From: an uncultured Eubacteriales bacterium
Lineage (GTDB): Bacteria; Bacillota; Clostridia; Oscillospirales; Acutalibacteraceae
Direction: 5' to 3'
NCBI GenBank assembly: GCA_934630515.1
Contig: CAKTVV010000002.1
Span: 216,833-280,832 of the forward strand
Length of the DNA stretch: 64,000 nt
Positions 26,001 through 35,082 of the stretch are shown here, piece by piece. The translations under genes were made by a program, and so were the position numbers. Position 1 is the stretch's first letter; each line of letters opens with the position of its first letter. The notes under the pieces are model-generated. The model searched no databases and was not told the DNA's origin. It worked only from the letters and a program-made list of their open reading frames with translations.

Positions 26001-26070
26001 TACCTATGCCGGCTGGCAGCCGTCCGAAACAGATTGGGTATTCGATTGGAAACCCCCGTATTTTTATTGA
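23026..26070 (+). CDS. Secreted LamG-like multidomain protein, paralogue of the 1719-aa esterase protein
   Basis: The 1014-aa protein has a signal peptide (about residues 1-34). Repeated beta-sandwich regions of LamG/concanavalin type follow, with markers FEADFSGLPGG, NNVNGYLIDDGENG, LETDFMFKEDGAQDSFAVFFRA, RVSLERGHAYHLSVT and GGYLAFSGSNGGVKYANISV, and a second set near residues 470-630. The first 630 or so residues align along their length with the protein starting at 42242. No catalytic motif is evident, so glycan binding is the likely role. The C-terminal third (from about residue 690) is another sandwich pair. There is no anchor. It is the first gene of the main operon. Confidence 0.7.
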   Translation: MTHLGKPRQVKTIAAIMAFVLVATSIGIGGSVLAAPESVSSFEADFSGLPGGIVSVEDADTVKYLEDRFLFYSFQYYPGSGDGDPQYFERNNVNGYLIDDGENGQIFPDTGAHAAYDMDGYGTNADKSIPMWMVDDEWLYSSSWSAADAPLFRTAELMYLRGDTPSGFAILEDFKLETDFMFKEDGAQDSFAVFFRANSAGNVADGNGQSMLTFNANGDLFVGRTPWHNTLQYNDTLKAANGSRVSLERGHAYHLSVTLRGHSLTFNIKDAGKEIAVYAANDIQSTEGSQGGYLAFSGSNGGVKYANISVDRYGSDGTVLDFDDLTDGYGFGINGRAYICARTKYVCKEGGGQAWWEQYYYRESGAAYEFDYTKRSGEANSWLGMDSAKAAAADLGAHFNVYHDQNVNGTHKFVKAPEFFSHHVASGISDGYYGAMYIANGGRLLAFLDVHGQQLLKQNMSLVPKTGNGSEFVTENFETKFSPILFSDNPEQTVSLSFRSQSAGQSINDSVTGGYADKVTIHFTGTGFALFDGESSSLSGIGYTPWNGGKVLSGAVANIYVKVVGDKLWMHVTNDGGEILYDNSDTPIALKTGGGGYLYYTANDQFAYFTSLACRRLDRNGNAADWNSSDTVEIARVLTQLDDATIDRNKGERLALPTTLSGADKNGNKYPLKVKWVCEDYRSYKEGTFTFTAAPADASFTFATDAAAKIKVTNMIDGDFNAETSRKYYFDSAEDLKDFVCHNSLLDLSKNTEYYDVKMTEVDPLDYWDLVGGRVLSTYSRTFNGGWNGISRASDVSTMVLADDDVALINYKLEIDYQHGSDWWYPYVLYGVQDPAQFFGRVYVSPTQGDKVTGNATDLAFDDQTKRGGVYTYLEVEGNFNFWGAIQGDEYGRIIYDRDITDGQDFIQTYDRNPVHHMTITVVNGSVGVQVDDSDIYYAELDDIALGGYVGFGSCGNGVSFSGLKITALDEFGEPMRLADAEKGFAPKPTPDTYAGWQPSETDWVFDWKPPYFY

Positions 26071-26098
26071 TGCGGGATAGAGAAAGGAGAACTTTACC

Positions 26099-27775
26099 AT
26101 GACAAAAAAGCTTCGGGCGCTCGCATTGCTGCTGAGTGCGGTCATACTCTGCTCCTTGGCGGGCTGTAGTCTGACCAGAACCGACACCTCGGATATTTAT
26201 TCCGAATGGACCGAGAACATTACCCGTCCGGGTCAGTCCGATGCCAGCGGGGATACCGGCACGACCGATGCCAACGGGAGCAAGGTCAATACGACCAAGA
26301 ACAACGGAAAAAACAACAGCACGAGCAGCGGTACGAATATCGATGCCACCCACACCACCCGCAAGCCGGGCAGCCCCACATTGGATTTCACCCCGGCGGC
26401 CGATAAGGGCGCGGATTACAGCGTTAAGGGCACGGTCACGATAGCCGTGGATACCGCCCGTCCGACTGACTACGATGCCATGTTTGATGTGATGCAAAAA
26501 TTGTATCCCAATGTTAAAATCAAGTTTGATTATTGGGCGCATAACGACAGCGACAGCTCTCTGGAATACCTGACGACCCGTGCGGCTACCGGCAAGATGG
26601 CGGACATCATCTTTGACGATGCCGGCTGTCTGCCCAGTTACGTCATGCAGGGCTGGGTATATCCGATCACCAAGTTCGTCAACGCAGATGCGGAGGCTTC
26701 TAACCTGCCGGCGAACCTGCGCAAAGACTATACCTATTGCGGTGAGCTGTATGCCCTGCCAAACTCGGCGCATTTTGATGTGGAAGTATTCAATGTCGAT
26801 CTGCTGAACAAGCTCGGCATGAAAGTGCCCAATATGACCTGGACGATGGACGATTACGAGAAATACCTGCGTCAGGCGGCGTCCAAATACAGTAAAGATA
26901 AGCTTTGCGTCGGCACCGCGACTCTTGGGGATGCACACACCCGTTATGCCTGGTATTCCTCCATGCAAAAGGGCGCGCATTACGGTCAGTGGGGATATGA
27001 TTATAACACTCAGCAGGTAGACGCCTCTCTTCTGATCGAGGGAACGAAAAAGGCTTATTATTGGCGCACGATGACCCCCGGCGTCGAGGCGTGGTATGAA
27101 CAGACGCAGAAAGGCTCCAATGGCGTAACGCAGCTCGAGAGCAATCTCGGACTGAGCGATTATAGCGCAGCTTTTACCTCCGGTAAAGCGCTGCTCATGG
27201 ATTGGAATACCGGTGGCACGAACAAGACGAGCCTGAAGTACAAGTTCAAGTCTGCGGTCGTTCCCACGCCGAACACGAACGGTCGCTTGTCTATGCATGT
27301 GGACTGCAGCTTTATGACGACGGCCTGCAAAGAGGAAAATGCTGCAGCGGCTTATCAATTGCTCCGCTTTATGACGATCTCTACCAACGGTAACCTTGCT
27401 CGCCTGACGATGTACGAGGATTCGCAGAAAGGCAAGTATTCACTCAACAGTCGGATCTATTATCCCACCACGACCAGCAAAGCGGTGATCGATAAGTTTA
27501 ACAAGATGTCTGTTGTCACGGAGACCGATAAATACCTGGTGGCGAATATCTCGAATTCTTCTCGTTATGATGTTCATAAGCTTGTGCCGAATATGTATGA
27601 CAGCTTCTTCAAAACAGCTGCCTATGCGTATAACGACATCATGTCCGGCAAGGACAAGACCGGAGCCGGTATGACAGAGGCGGTCAATAAATGGAACGCC
27701 ATGATCAAAACAAACATTGATCAGATGAATACTGAGATCAAGAAGGTGCAGACGGAGTTCAATAAGACCCATTGA
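26099..27775 (+). CDS. Sugar ABC transporter substrate-binding lipoprotein (family 1)
   Basis: The 558-aa protein has a lipobox (LAGC, C23) and so is attached to the outer face of the membrane. A Ser/Thr/Asn-rich tether runs to about residue 95. The binding domain follows, with GTVTIAVDTARPTDYDAMFDVM, MADIIFDDAGCLPSYVMQGW and ALLMDWNTGG. It would deliver oligosaccharides to one of the two permease pairs downstream. A hairpin follows the stop, an arrangement that often raises binding-protein level relative to downstream genes. Confidence 0.88.
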   Translation: MTKKLRALALLLSAVILCSLAGCSLTRTDTSDIYSEWTENITRPGQSDASGDTGTTDANGSKVNTTKNNGKNNSTSSGTNIDATHTTRKPGSPTLDFTPAADKGADYSVKGTVTIAVDTARPTDYDAMFDVMQKLYPNVKIKFDYWAHNDSDSSLEYLTTRAATGKMADIIFDDAGCLPSYVMQGWVYPITKFVNADAEASNLPANLRKDYTYCGELYALPNSAHFDVEVFNVDLLNKLGMKVPNMTWTMDDYEKYLRQAASKYSKDKLCVGTATLGDAHTRYAWYSSMQKGAHYGQWGYDYNTQQVDASLLIEGTKKAYYWRTMTPGVEAWYEQTQKGSNGVTQLESNLGLSDYSAAFTSGKALLMDWNTGGTNKTSLKYKFKSAVVPTPNTNGRLSMHVDCSFMTTACKEENAAAAYQLLRFMTISTNGNLARLTMYEDSQKGKYSLNSRIYYPTTTSKAVIDKFNKMSVVTETDKYLVANISNSSRYDVHKLVPNMYDSFFKTAAYAYNDIMSGKDKTGAGMTEAVNKWNAMIKTNIDQMNTEIKKVQTEFNKTH

Positions 27776-27793
27776 GCAAGTAACGACAGTGAC

Positions 27794-27819
27794 CCGCCCC
27801 GGGACGGATCCCGGGGCGG
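27794..27819 (+). other. Stable intercistronic hairpin after the binding-protein gene
   Basis: An 11-bp stem, CCGCCCCGGGA/TCCCGGGGCGG, with a 4-nt loop lies between the binding-protein and GH31 genes. There is no T-run, so it more likely protects or attenuates mRNA than ends it. Confidence 0.7.
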
Positions 27820-27837
27820 CAGGATGGGGGCGTTAGT

Positions 27838-30800
27838 TTGAAAAAAACCTTAAAGCGGTTGATCGCTGCCGTTTGCGGTACGGTCATCACCTTAACAGCT
27901 ACTCTGTCCGTTTCGGCAACTACGCTGAAAACGGAATGGCCCGGTGTGAAGATCCCGACCCCGAAAAACTATACCTGGTATGCGCTCGGAGCAGCAACCG
28001 GCACCCAAAAGGATACGAATTATTTCGTGATCGACACAAAGGCCGGAGAGCATGCCGAGTCGTTGTATGTGTCTTTTCCCAAAGAGGGCGGTTTCCGTAT
28101 CCAGTCGCTGCATGAGCTGCAAAAAGAGAACGGCGCTACCAAACCGGAGGTAAGCAATGTCGGTCTGTTTGAGCCGTCTGCACTGGAAAAAATTACCTAT
28201 ACGACCGACGGCGACGCCGTTAAAATGACGGGCACAGACGGCACGGTGGTCAAATATACGCAGGGTGACAGCGGCTTTGCGCTGACGATTTATAAAGCAA
28301 ATGACGACAAGGTCGTATCGCTGACAAACAAGCAGTTCTCTTTTGCCTACAACCGTAAAGGTGAGGTCATCCGCTCGATGGTGGAGTTTCCGCTGGCGGA
28401 CAAAGAGGCGATTTATGGCGGCGGTGAGCGCTATAACGGCGCAAACCAAGTAGGTAAAACTATTTCGTTGACGAATTTGGATTGCTGGTCGCAGCCGGAG
28501 TATTCCTACAACAATGTGCCGCTGTTCCACAGCAACCGCGGATATTCCGTCTGGTTCAATATGACATATGTTGGCGAGGCGGATATCGGCGATACGAACA
28601 GCCACAAGTATTCCGTCAAATTTGACGGCTCGAAGCTCGACCTGTATCTGTGGCAGGGCATGCCGCTTGACAATCTGAAAAAGTACACCGCACTGACGGG
28701 CACTTCGGGCGTATCGGAAACCTGGACTTACGGTTTTTGGACCGGCGCACAGAATGAGGCCTTTGAGAAAACCGAGCTGGCGAATACCTACGCAAATATT
28801 ATGGCGCTGATCAATGGATACAAAGAGCATTATAACTTTTATCCCGATGCCTGCTACGCAGAGGGCGCAGCGGCCCGCAACGCACAGGTAACAAGCTTTT
28901 TGCGGCGCAACAATGTGAAACCACTGGGATGGTTCTCTCCTGACGTGTGGAAGGACCTGGGGCTCGGTACGATCTATGATATTTTGCCGACACACAGTGA
29001 GCTGCCGATCATTGACACGAACGGAAATGTGATCGATTCCGGCCATCCCTTCGGGTACGACACGACATTCTTTAAGAAATACGGCAAATACCGTATCACA
29101 AGCAAAAACTATATCGATTTTTCCAACCCCTCGTCGGTGGAAATGATCACCGCTGCCTGGCAGCAGTATTGGGACTGGGGCATTTCCGGTTCGATGGTCG
29201 ATTTCGGCGAATGGTATCCCTTCACGGCAACCTATTTTAACGGTCTGAGCGGCGATGAGATGCACAATCTGATGTCCTATTACTACGCCAAGGCGAGCTA
29301 TGAAGCGTGGACGGCTGGGCGGAGCAACGACTATGTCCTGTTCCAGCGCTCCGGCTGTGCCGGCAGTCAGTATTATTCCGGTAATTTCCTTGGCGACAAT
29401 GTTAGTGAGTATGTCGGTAAGGACGGCAATGGTTATAACGCCGTGATCAGCGCTATGATCTCTATGGGCGCCAGCGGCTTTAATCTGTACGGTGCCGATC
29501 TCGGCGGTTTGGGCGGCACACCCAGCAACGATCTGTGGAACCGCTGGGTGTCCCTTTCGCTCTTCTCCCCCTACATGCGGCAACACGGTTCTGTGATTCA
29601 CCAACCGTGGAATTACGGCATGCTGGCGACGCAGAATTTCGGCAAGGTGTATTATCTGCGTAAGAATTTGGTTCCCACGATCGAAAGCGCCGCCATCCAA
29701 GCGGAGAAGACCTCTGACCCGATCATCAAGGGCATGGTTATGGCGTATCCATACCAGCTTTCGTTGGCAAATGTGGAGAACCAGTATCTCTTCTGCGATG
29801 ATTTCCTGGTTTGCCCCGTCACGACGGAGGATGTGTATTACCAGAAGGTCAGCTTGCCCAAAGGCTCTACTTGGTATGAGCTGAACACTTACAGGGCTTA
29901 TGATGGTGGTCAGACCTTTGATGCCGAGGCTCCCACCTCGGATTTCCCGGTGTATATCAAAGGCGGCGCCGTCAAGGCGATCGATCTGCCCGAAAGCATG
30001 AAGCTGGGCGCCGAGATGCACGACGACAGCAACGACGAGTTTACGAACCTGCCGGCGCTGCTGATCACCCCGCCCGACAAGGACAATACCGTTGTTATCT
30101 ACGATAAGCAGGGGGCATCTACGGATTATCACACCTACAATGCCAAAGAGGAAACCTATGTGAATGCCAAGACCTCCGACACGGTCTTTACGGTGACGAA
30201 CAGCGACGGTTCGGCGCGCAGCATCATTCTGGCCCTTGGCGTGACCGCTGCCGGCATCGAGGTGGATGGCAAAGCGCTCAATCGGCTGTATGATATGCCA
30301 AACTATCCGGCCAAGCAGTATGGCTACTATGTAGATGCGGATGGACTGACCACAATCTATGCCCCCGCCGGATGGAAGACTCTGACCGTCAAAAAAGGCT
30401 CCGTCAAGTCCTCTGCCGTGAAGCTCTCCGGTGTTGGCTCGGATGCCGCAGAGATGGCCGCAATGTTCGATGGCGATGTGACCACCTCCTTTGAGCTGCC
30501 CCGTTCTACCGGCGCCTATACGACTGTTCAGCTGGCCAACACCACCAAGATCGACCGTGTGAAGATCGACTGGGCCGTAGGTTTCAGCAACAGTTACGAC
30601 GTCGAATATTCGACGGATGGCGAAAGCTGGTCGATCATCCTGCCGCAGGGCAGCAATCAGCACACCGTCGTGGATGGCGGCGGCTCCCGTGACGATATCC
30701 ATTTTGCTCCGGTCGAGGCGAAGTATCTGCGTATCCGTACCGTGCAGGCCGGTGATGCCGGCATGCCGAAGGTGTACTCGTTTGCCGCTTACGAAGCTGT

Positions 30801-31122
30801 GGAGAAAGTAATCAACGACCCATCGACGGATGATCCCGGCAACAACGGCAAGTGGGATGACTTTGACGACAACAAGTACGATGACAATGTATCGTGGGAT
30901 GGCAACAACAGCGACGATACTCCAGATGACTCCGACAATGTCGAGGTCGTCAAGAAGAAAAGCAAGCGCACTGTGTTCAATACTAAACTCACGCCTTTTG
31001 CTATCGTGCTGATCGCAGCCGGCTGTGTGCTGGTACTTAGCGGCGGTACATTCGTCATTATTCTGCTCGTCAAGAGAAAGAAGAAAAAGGACCAAGAGGC
31101 GGAACCTCCCGCTACAGTATGA
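27838..31122 (+). CDS. Cell-surface GH31 glycosidase with discoidin domain and C-terminal membrane anchor
   Basis: The 1094-aa protein starts at a TTG with a purine-rich GGATGGGGG upstream. It has a signal peptide (residues 1-28), a GH31 core, an F5/8 type C (discoidin) sandwich (about residues 858-985), an acidic Asp/Asn-rich linker, and a final membrane helix with a lysine-rich tail (about 1050-1080). The nucleophile is D455 in SMVDFGEWYP. The acid/base is D520 in SGNFLGDN. The VDFGEWYP form is closer to the YihQ sulfoquinovosidase branch (ADFGEYLP) than to ordinary alpha-glucosidases (DMNE). The HDIGG block of typical GH31 enzymes reads ADLGG here. Substrate is uncertain: an alpha-glucoside, alpha-xyloside or sulfoquinovoside. 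Confidence 0.85.
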   Translation: MKKTLKRLIAAVCGTVITLTATLSVSATTLKTEWPGVKIPTPKNYTWYALGAATGTQKDTNYFVIDTKAGEHAESLYVSFPKEGGFRIQSLHELQKENGATKPEVSNVGLFEPSALEKITYTTDGDAVKMTGTDGTVVKYTQGDSGFALTIYKANDDKVVSLTNKQFSFAYNRKGEVIRSMVEFPLADKEAIYGGGERYNGANQVGKTISLTNLDCWSQPEYSYNNVPLFHSNRGYSVWFNMTYVGEADIGDTNSHKYSVKFDGSKLDLYLWQGMPLDNLKKYTALTGTSGVSETWTYGFWTGAQNEAFEKTELANTYANIMALINGYKEHYNFYPDACYAEGAAARNAQVTSFLRRNNVKPLGWFSPDVWKDLGLGTIYDILPTHSELPIIDTNGNVIDSGHPFGYDTTFFKKYGKYRITSKNYIDFSNPSSVEMITAAWQQYWDWGISGSMVDFGEWYPFTATYFNGLSGDEMHNLMSYYYAKASYEAWTAGRSNDYVLFQRSGCAGSQYYSGNFLGDNVSEYVGKDGNGYNAVISAMISMGASGFNLYGADLGGLGGTPSNDLWNRWVSLSLFSPYMRQHGSVIHQPWNYGMLATQNFGKVYYLRKNLVPTIESAAIQAEKTSDPIIKGMVMAYPYQLSLANVENQYLFCDDFLVCPVTTEDVYYQKVSLPKGSTWYELNTYRAYDGGQTFDAEAPTSDFPVYIKGGAVKAIDLPESMKLGAEMHDDSNDEFTNLPALLITPPDKDNTVVIYDKQGASTDYHTYNAKEETYVNAKTSDTVFTVTNSDGSARSIILALGVTAAGIEVDGKALNRLYDMPNYPAKQYGYYVDADGLTTIYAPAGWKTLTVKKGSVKSSAVKLSGVGSDAAEMAAMFDGDVTTSFELPRSTGAYTTVQLANTTKIDRVKIDWAVGFSNSYDVEYSTDGESWSIILPQGSNQHTVVDGGGSRDDIHFAPVEAKYLRIRTVQAGDAGMPKVYSFAAYEAVEKVINDPSTDDPGNNGKWDDFDDNKYDDNVSWDGNNSDDTPDDSDNVEVVKKKSKRTVFNTKLTPFAIVLIAAGCVLVLSGGTFVIILLVKRKKKKDQEAEPPATV

Positions 31123-31194
31123 TCCATGGCGGGATTCCGATAACTGCGGCTATATGCCTTCAGTGTCCTCACAGTGTCAGCAGGTGGTAGAGAG

Positions 31195-34128
31195 ATGAAA
31201 ACGATGAAAAAGATCCTTTCCTTAGCGCTGGTGCTGACGATGGCACTTGGCACAGTGGCTTCTTGCCCTATCGCTGCAACGGCGGAAGAGATAAGCGGCG
31301 CCAGTTTGGCTTCCGGAGCCGCATCCGATTCTGCTTTTTCTATCGCTTCGTGGGTCAGCGAGTCGGCCTTTGCCGGCTCGCTGACCCCAGCGCATGGCGA
31401 AGTAACGATAAACGGTCAAGCGGTGACGCTCGGCGATGGCATTGAATTGGCTGCCGGGCAGACGCTGTCCTTTGATGTGGCGATCGAAACAGCCGGTGAT
31501 TACAAGATCGGGCTGCGCTATCTGCCGACCGATGCTCTGTATACCGATCTGTTGTTCAACTATACCTGCGGCGAGGCTGGCGATGTTGTTTCGCTGCCCG
31601 CACTGTGGGCAGATGCAAATACGACCTACGCCACCGATCGTCTGGGTAACGAGCTTATCCCGGATCAGAAAGCAGTAGACTCGCCCTATGGCGGCTTTTT
31701 GCAGGACTACCGGAATACGGACAGTGCTGCACTGATGCTCTCCCTTGCTGAGGGTAGCCAGCACTTTACCCTTTCCCCACAGGCACAGGTAGTCAAGATC
31801 TATGGGATCTATATTGTGCCGGTGCAGGATACTGTCGATTATCAGGAATATTTGCGTGCGCACGAGGATGCGCCACGCTATGACAAAATGCTCTCCTTTG
31901 AAGCGGAGCGCTACAGCATCAAATCCGATTCTTTTATTCGTGCTACATCCAAAAAGATCGCAGCACTTACTCCCTATGATACCTACCACAAACTGCTCAA
32001 TGTGTTGGATGAAAGCTCCTGGAGCAGCGCCGGGCAAAAGATCCTGTGGGAGTTTACCGTGCCGCAGGATGGCCTGTATGCGATCGGGGTCCGCTATCTG
32101 CAAAACTCCGATACCGATAAGCCGGTCTATCGCAAGATCGAGATCGACGGCACGGTGCCGTTCGCCGAGTGGGAAGCTTTATCCTTCAGCGGCACCAAGA
32201 CCGGAAAGTATGCAAATAAGACATTAAATGCGGGCAAAGAGCCTGCGTACCTATATTTGACCGCCGGTGCCCATACCCTTGCCATGACGGTGACGATGGG
32301 ACCGCTCAAGGCGGTATATGACGAGATCGTGGCATTGATGGATGACATCAACGCCCTCGGCATGGATATCCAGAAGATCACGGCAGGACAGACCGACCTG
32401 AACCGGACATGGAACATGGAGTATTATCTGCCGAATGCGGTGGATGACCTCTCCTCTTTTGCCGATCGGATCGACGGGATCTACAATGAATTGGAAACGA
32501 TCGGTGGTACAAGCCCCAGCTATGCGGACAACCTGAAATACGCATCCGAGCAGCTGCGCAAGCTGATCAAGACCCCCAATCAGATCCCCAACAAAACCGA
32601 TCTCATCAACCAAGGCGATAATTCTGCCACGAAGTATTTGGGGAATGCTTTGGAAAAGCTTATTGCTGCGCCGCTGGGATTTGATGCGTTTTTCGTTGGC
32701 GATACAAGTGAAATGCCGGCGGCAGAGCCATCCTTTTGGACGGCGATCAGCGAATGGTTCAAGGCGTTCTTCTGGTCGTTTACAAAAGAGGCCTCGGCAG
32801 GCGATCATTCTACCTCGACCGGTGACGGCAAAGAACTGACCGTGTGGGTCAACCGCCCCGTGCAGTATGTGCAGGCGCTGCAGCAGCTGGTGGATGCGGA
32901 TTATAACGCTAAGCACGGCACGAACATCCAGCTTTCCATCATGCCCAGTGAGCAGAAGCTGATCCTGTCCAACGCTACGGGGGATAACCCGGATGTGGTG
33001 CTGGGCGCAGGGCTTGCCACGCCGTTCAACCTGGCGATCCGTGGAGCGGCAAAGAACCTGCTGGAGTACGACGATTTTCTGGAATTCTATGCCGACAGCT
33101 ACAGCCTGCAGTCACTCGTACCCGGTACATTCGGTGACGGGGTGTACGGCGCGGCGGAATCGCAGGATTTCTATGTGCTGTTCTACCGTAAGGATATTCT
33201 GGAAAATCTCGGATTGTCTGTGCCGGATACCTGGGATGATGTGAAAGCCATGATGCCGGTTCTGCTGCGCTATGGCATGAATTTCTTTATGCCGCTCTCC
33301 AGTGGTACAGGATATAAGGGATTTGCTCTGACCAGCCCGTTCATTTACCAAAACAACTCCGGCTATGTAACGGACGACGGCACAGCCTCACTGTTCGATA
33401 CCGATAACTTCATCGATGCGATGCAAGAGATGACCGATCTGTATAAGATCTACGGTATGTCCACCTCGCTGCCCAGTTTTTATAACAGCTTCCGCAGCGG
33501 TGAGGTGCCGATCGGCATTGCGACTTTCGGCACCTATATGCAGCTGCAGGTCGCTGCACCGGAGCTGGCCGGCAAGTGGGGCATCGCTTTGACTCCCGGC
33601 ACCAAACAGGAGGACGGCACGATCCTCCGCTATCAGCCGGCAACATCCAATACCTGTATGATCCTGGAAAACACGCAGAAGAGCGAAGAGGCGTGGAGCT
33701 TTTTGAAATGGTGGCTCAGCACGGATGTGCAGACCCGTTATGCCTATCTGCTGCAAAGCCGCTACGGATCGGAATACCGCTGGAATTCGGCTAATCTGAA
33801 GGCTTTTGCTCAAATGCCTTATGATGCCGAGGATCGTGAGGTCATCATGACCCAGTGGAAGGATCAGCGGGAGACCGTCAACCATCCGGCCAACTATATG
33901 ATCGAGCGGGAAAGCAGCGAGATCTGGAACGGCGTGGTGGTAGATAGCGAGGCTCTGATCGAAGAGATCGACAAGGCGACGACGCTGACGAACCGTGAGA
34001 TCCGCCGTAAGCTGACCGAATTCGGGTTCTGTGACAAGGACGGCAATGTAATCAAGAAGTATTCGATGACCGCTTATCAGACGCTTGTGGATAAGCTGAA
34101 CGAAGCACGCAAAGGGGATGCAAAATGA
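31195..34128 (+). CDS. ABC sugar-binding protein fused to N-terminal carbohydrate-binding-like domains
   Basis: The 977-aa protein begins MKTMKKILSLALVLTMALG with VASC at residues 21-24, which could be a lipobox; signal peptidase I cleavage after ATA is the alternative. Residues 45-390 hold two beta-sandwich units of carbohydrate-binding style (TLSFDVAIETAGDYKIGLRYL and ILWEFTVPQDGLYAIGVRYL). A helical linker runs to about 540. Residues 545-970 are a family 1 solute-binding domain (ELTVWVNRPVQYVQALQQLV, SNATGDNPDVVLGAGLATPF, YKGFALTSPFIYQNN). It is about twice the usual length. Its stop overlaps the first permease start (ATGA), so it belongs to that transporter. Confidence 0.82.
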   Translation: MKTMKKILSLALVLTMALGTVASCPIAATAEEISGASLASGAASDSAFSIASWVSESAFAGSLTPAHGEVTINGQAVTLGDGIELAAGQTLSFDVAIETAGDYKIGLRYLPTDALYTDLLFNYTCGEAGDVVSLPALWADANTTYATDRLGNELIPDQKAVDSPYGGFLQDYRNTDSAALMLSLAEGSQHFTLSPQAQVVKIYGIYIVPVQDTVDYQEYLRAHEDAPRYDKMLSFEAERYSIKSDSFIRATSKKIAALTPYDTYHKLLNVLDESSWSSAGQKILWEFTVPQDGLYAIGVRYLQNSDTDKPVYRKIEIDGTVPFAEWEALSFSGTKTGKYANKTLNAGKEPAYLYLTAGAHTLAMTVTMGPLKAVYDEIVALMDDINALGMDIQKITAGQTDLNRTWNMEYYLPNAVDDLSSFADRIDGIYNELETIGGTSPSYADNLKYASEQLRKLIKTPNQIPNKTDLINQGDNSATKYLGNALEKLIAAPLGFDAFFVGDTSEMPAAEPSFWTAISEWFKAFFWSFTKEASAGDHSTSTGDGKELTVWVNRPVQYVQALQQLVDADYNAKHGTNIQLSIMPSEQKLILSNATGDNPDVVLGAGLATPFNLAIRGAAKNLLEYDDFLEFYADSYSLQSLVPGTFGDGVYGAAESQDFYVLFYRKDILENLGLSVPDTWDDVKAMMPVLLRYGMNFFMPLSSGTGYKGFALTSPFIYQNNSGYVTDDGTASLFDTDNFIDAMQEMTDLYKIYGMSTSLPSFYNSFRSGEVPIGIATFGTYMQLQVAAPELAGKWGIALTPGTKQEDGTILRYQPATSNTCMILENTQKSEEAWSFLKWWLSTDVQTRYAYLLQSRYGSEYRWNSANLKAFAQMPYDAEDREVIMTQWKDQRETVNHPANYMIERESSEIWNGVVVDSEALIEEIDKATTLTNREIRRKLTEFGFCDKDGNVIKKYSMTAYQTLVDKLNEARKGDAK

Positions 34129-35072
34129 AAAAAGACAACATTCTGACAAAACAGGCATCCCCGAGGCGCCGGATAAAAAGCGGTAATTTTTTCACCAAGC
34201 ACGCAACGCCGATACTGCTCGCTCCGTATGCGCTCCTGTTTATCATCTTTATCGTGATCCCCACGGTATCGGCAATGGGGCTGTCCTTTACTTATTATAA
34301 TACGATCGAAGCCCCCCGCTTTACCGGGTTTGATAACTTCGTCGATCTGTTTACGAATGATGAGGTGTTCATGCAGCACATCCTGCCGAACACCGTGGTC
34401 TACGCCATTTGTGTGGGAATTGGTGGCTATCTGCTGGCGTTTTTGCTGGCATGGGCGCTGTCCCAGATCACCAAAGGCCCCCGTACGATCCTGGCGCTGA
34501 TCATTTACTCACCCTCGATGACGGGCGGCGTGTTGCTCAGCACAGTGTGGAGCGTGATCTTCAATGGCAGCGAGAGCGGCTATCTGAACTATGCGCTGAT
34601 GAAACTGGGCATCATCGATACGCCGGTAGTGTGGCTATCATCGGAAAAGTACTTGCTGGCGATCGTGATCATCGTGACCCTGTGGAGCAGCATGGGCATC
34701 GGTTTTTTGTCCATGCTTTCCGGTATTCTGAATGTGAACGAGGAACTGTACGAGGCCGCCTACATCGACGGAGTGAAAAACCGTTTTCAGGAGGTCATTT
34801 ATATCACGATCCCCTCAGCCAAGCCGCAGATGCTGTTTGGCGCCGTGATGGCGATCGTGAATACCTTCCAAAGCGCCGGCATCGGCACGGCACTGTCCGG
34901 TTCCAACCCGACGCCCGGCTATTCGGCATCGCTGATCGTGTCCCACATCGAGGACTACGGATTTTTGCGCTATGAGATGGGCTATGCAGCCGCCATATCA
35001 GTCGTGCTGCTGATCGGGATCTATCTGATGTCCAAGGGAGTCAACAAGCTCCTCGGCAGTCGAGATGAATGA
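34125..35072 (+). CDS. Sugar ABC transporter permease, MalF type (transporter 1)
   Basis: The 315-aa integral membrane protein has six or so helices and the EAA loop that docks the ATPase: EAAYIDGVKNRFQEVIYITI. The short basic N-terminus and LLAPYALLFIIFIVIPTVSAM are typical. It overlaps the fusion binding-protein gene by 4 bp and pairs with the next permease. No ATPase gene is nearby, so a shared MsmX-type ATPase from elsewhere is implied. Confidence 0.93.
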   Translation: MKKDNILTKQASPRRRIKSGNFFTKHATPILLAPYALLFIIFIVIPTVSAMGLSFTYYNTIEAPRFTGFDNFVDLFTNDEVFMQHILPNTVVYAICVGIGGYLLAFLLAWALSQITKGPRTILALIIYSPSMTGGVLLSTVWSVIFNGSESGYLNYALMKLGIIDTPVVWLSSEKYLLAIVIIVTLWSSMGIGFLSMLSGILNVNEELYEAAYIDGVKNRFQEVIYITIPSAKPQMLFGAVMAIVNTFQSAGIGTALSGSNPTPGYSASLIVSHIEDYGFLRYEMGYAAAISVVLLIGIYLMSKGVNKLLGSRDE

Positions 35073-35082
35073 GGGGGCGAAA

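Noticed and set aside
27892..31095. A 1067-codon open frame antisense to the surface GH31 gene
   Set aside because: It mirrors codon structure of the GH31 gene and has no recognisable domain or ribosome site.
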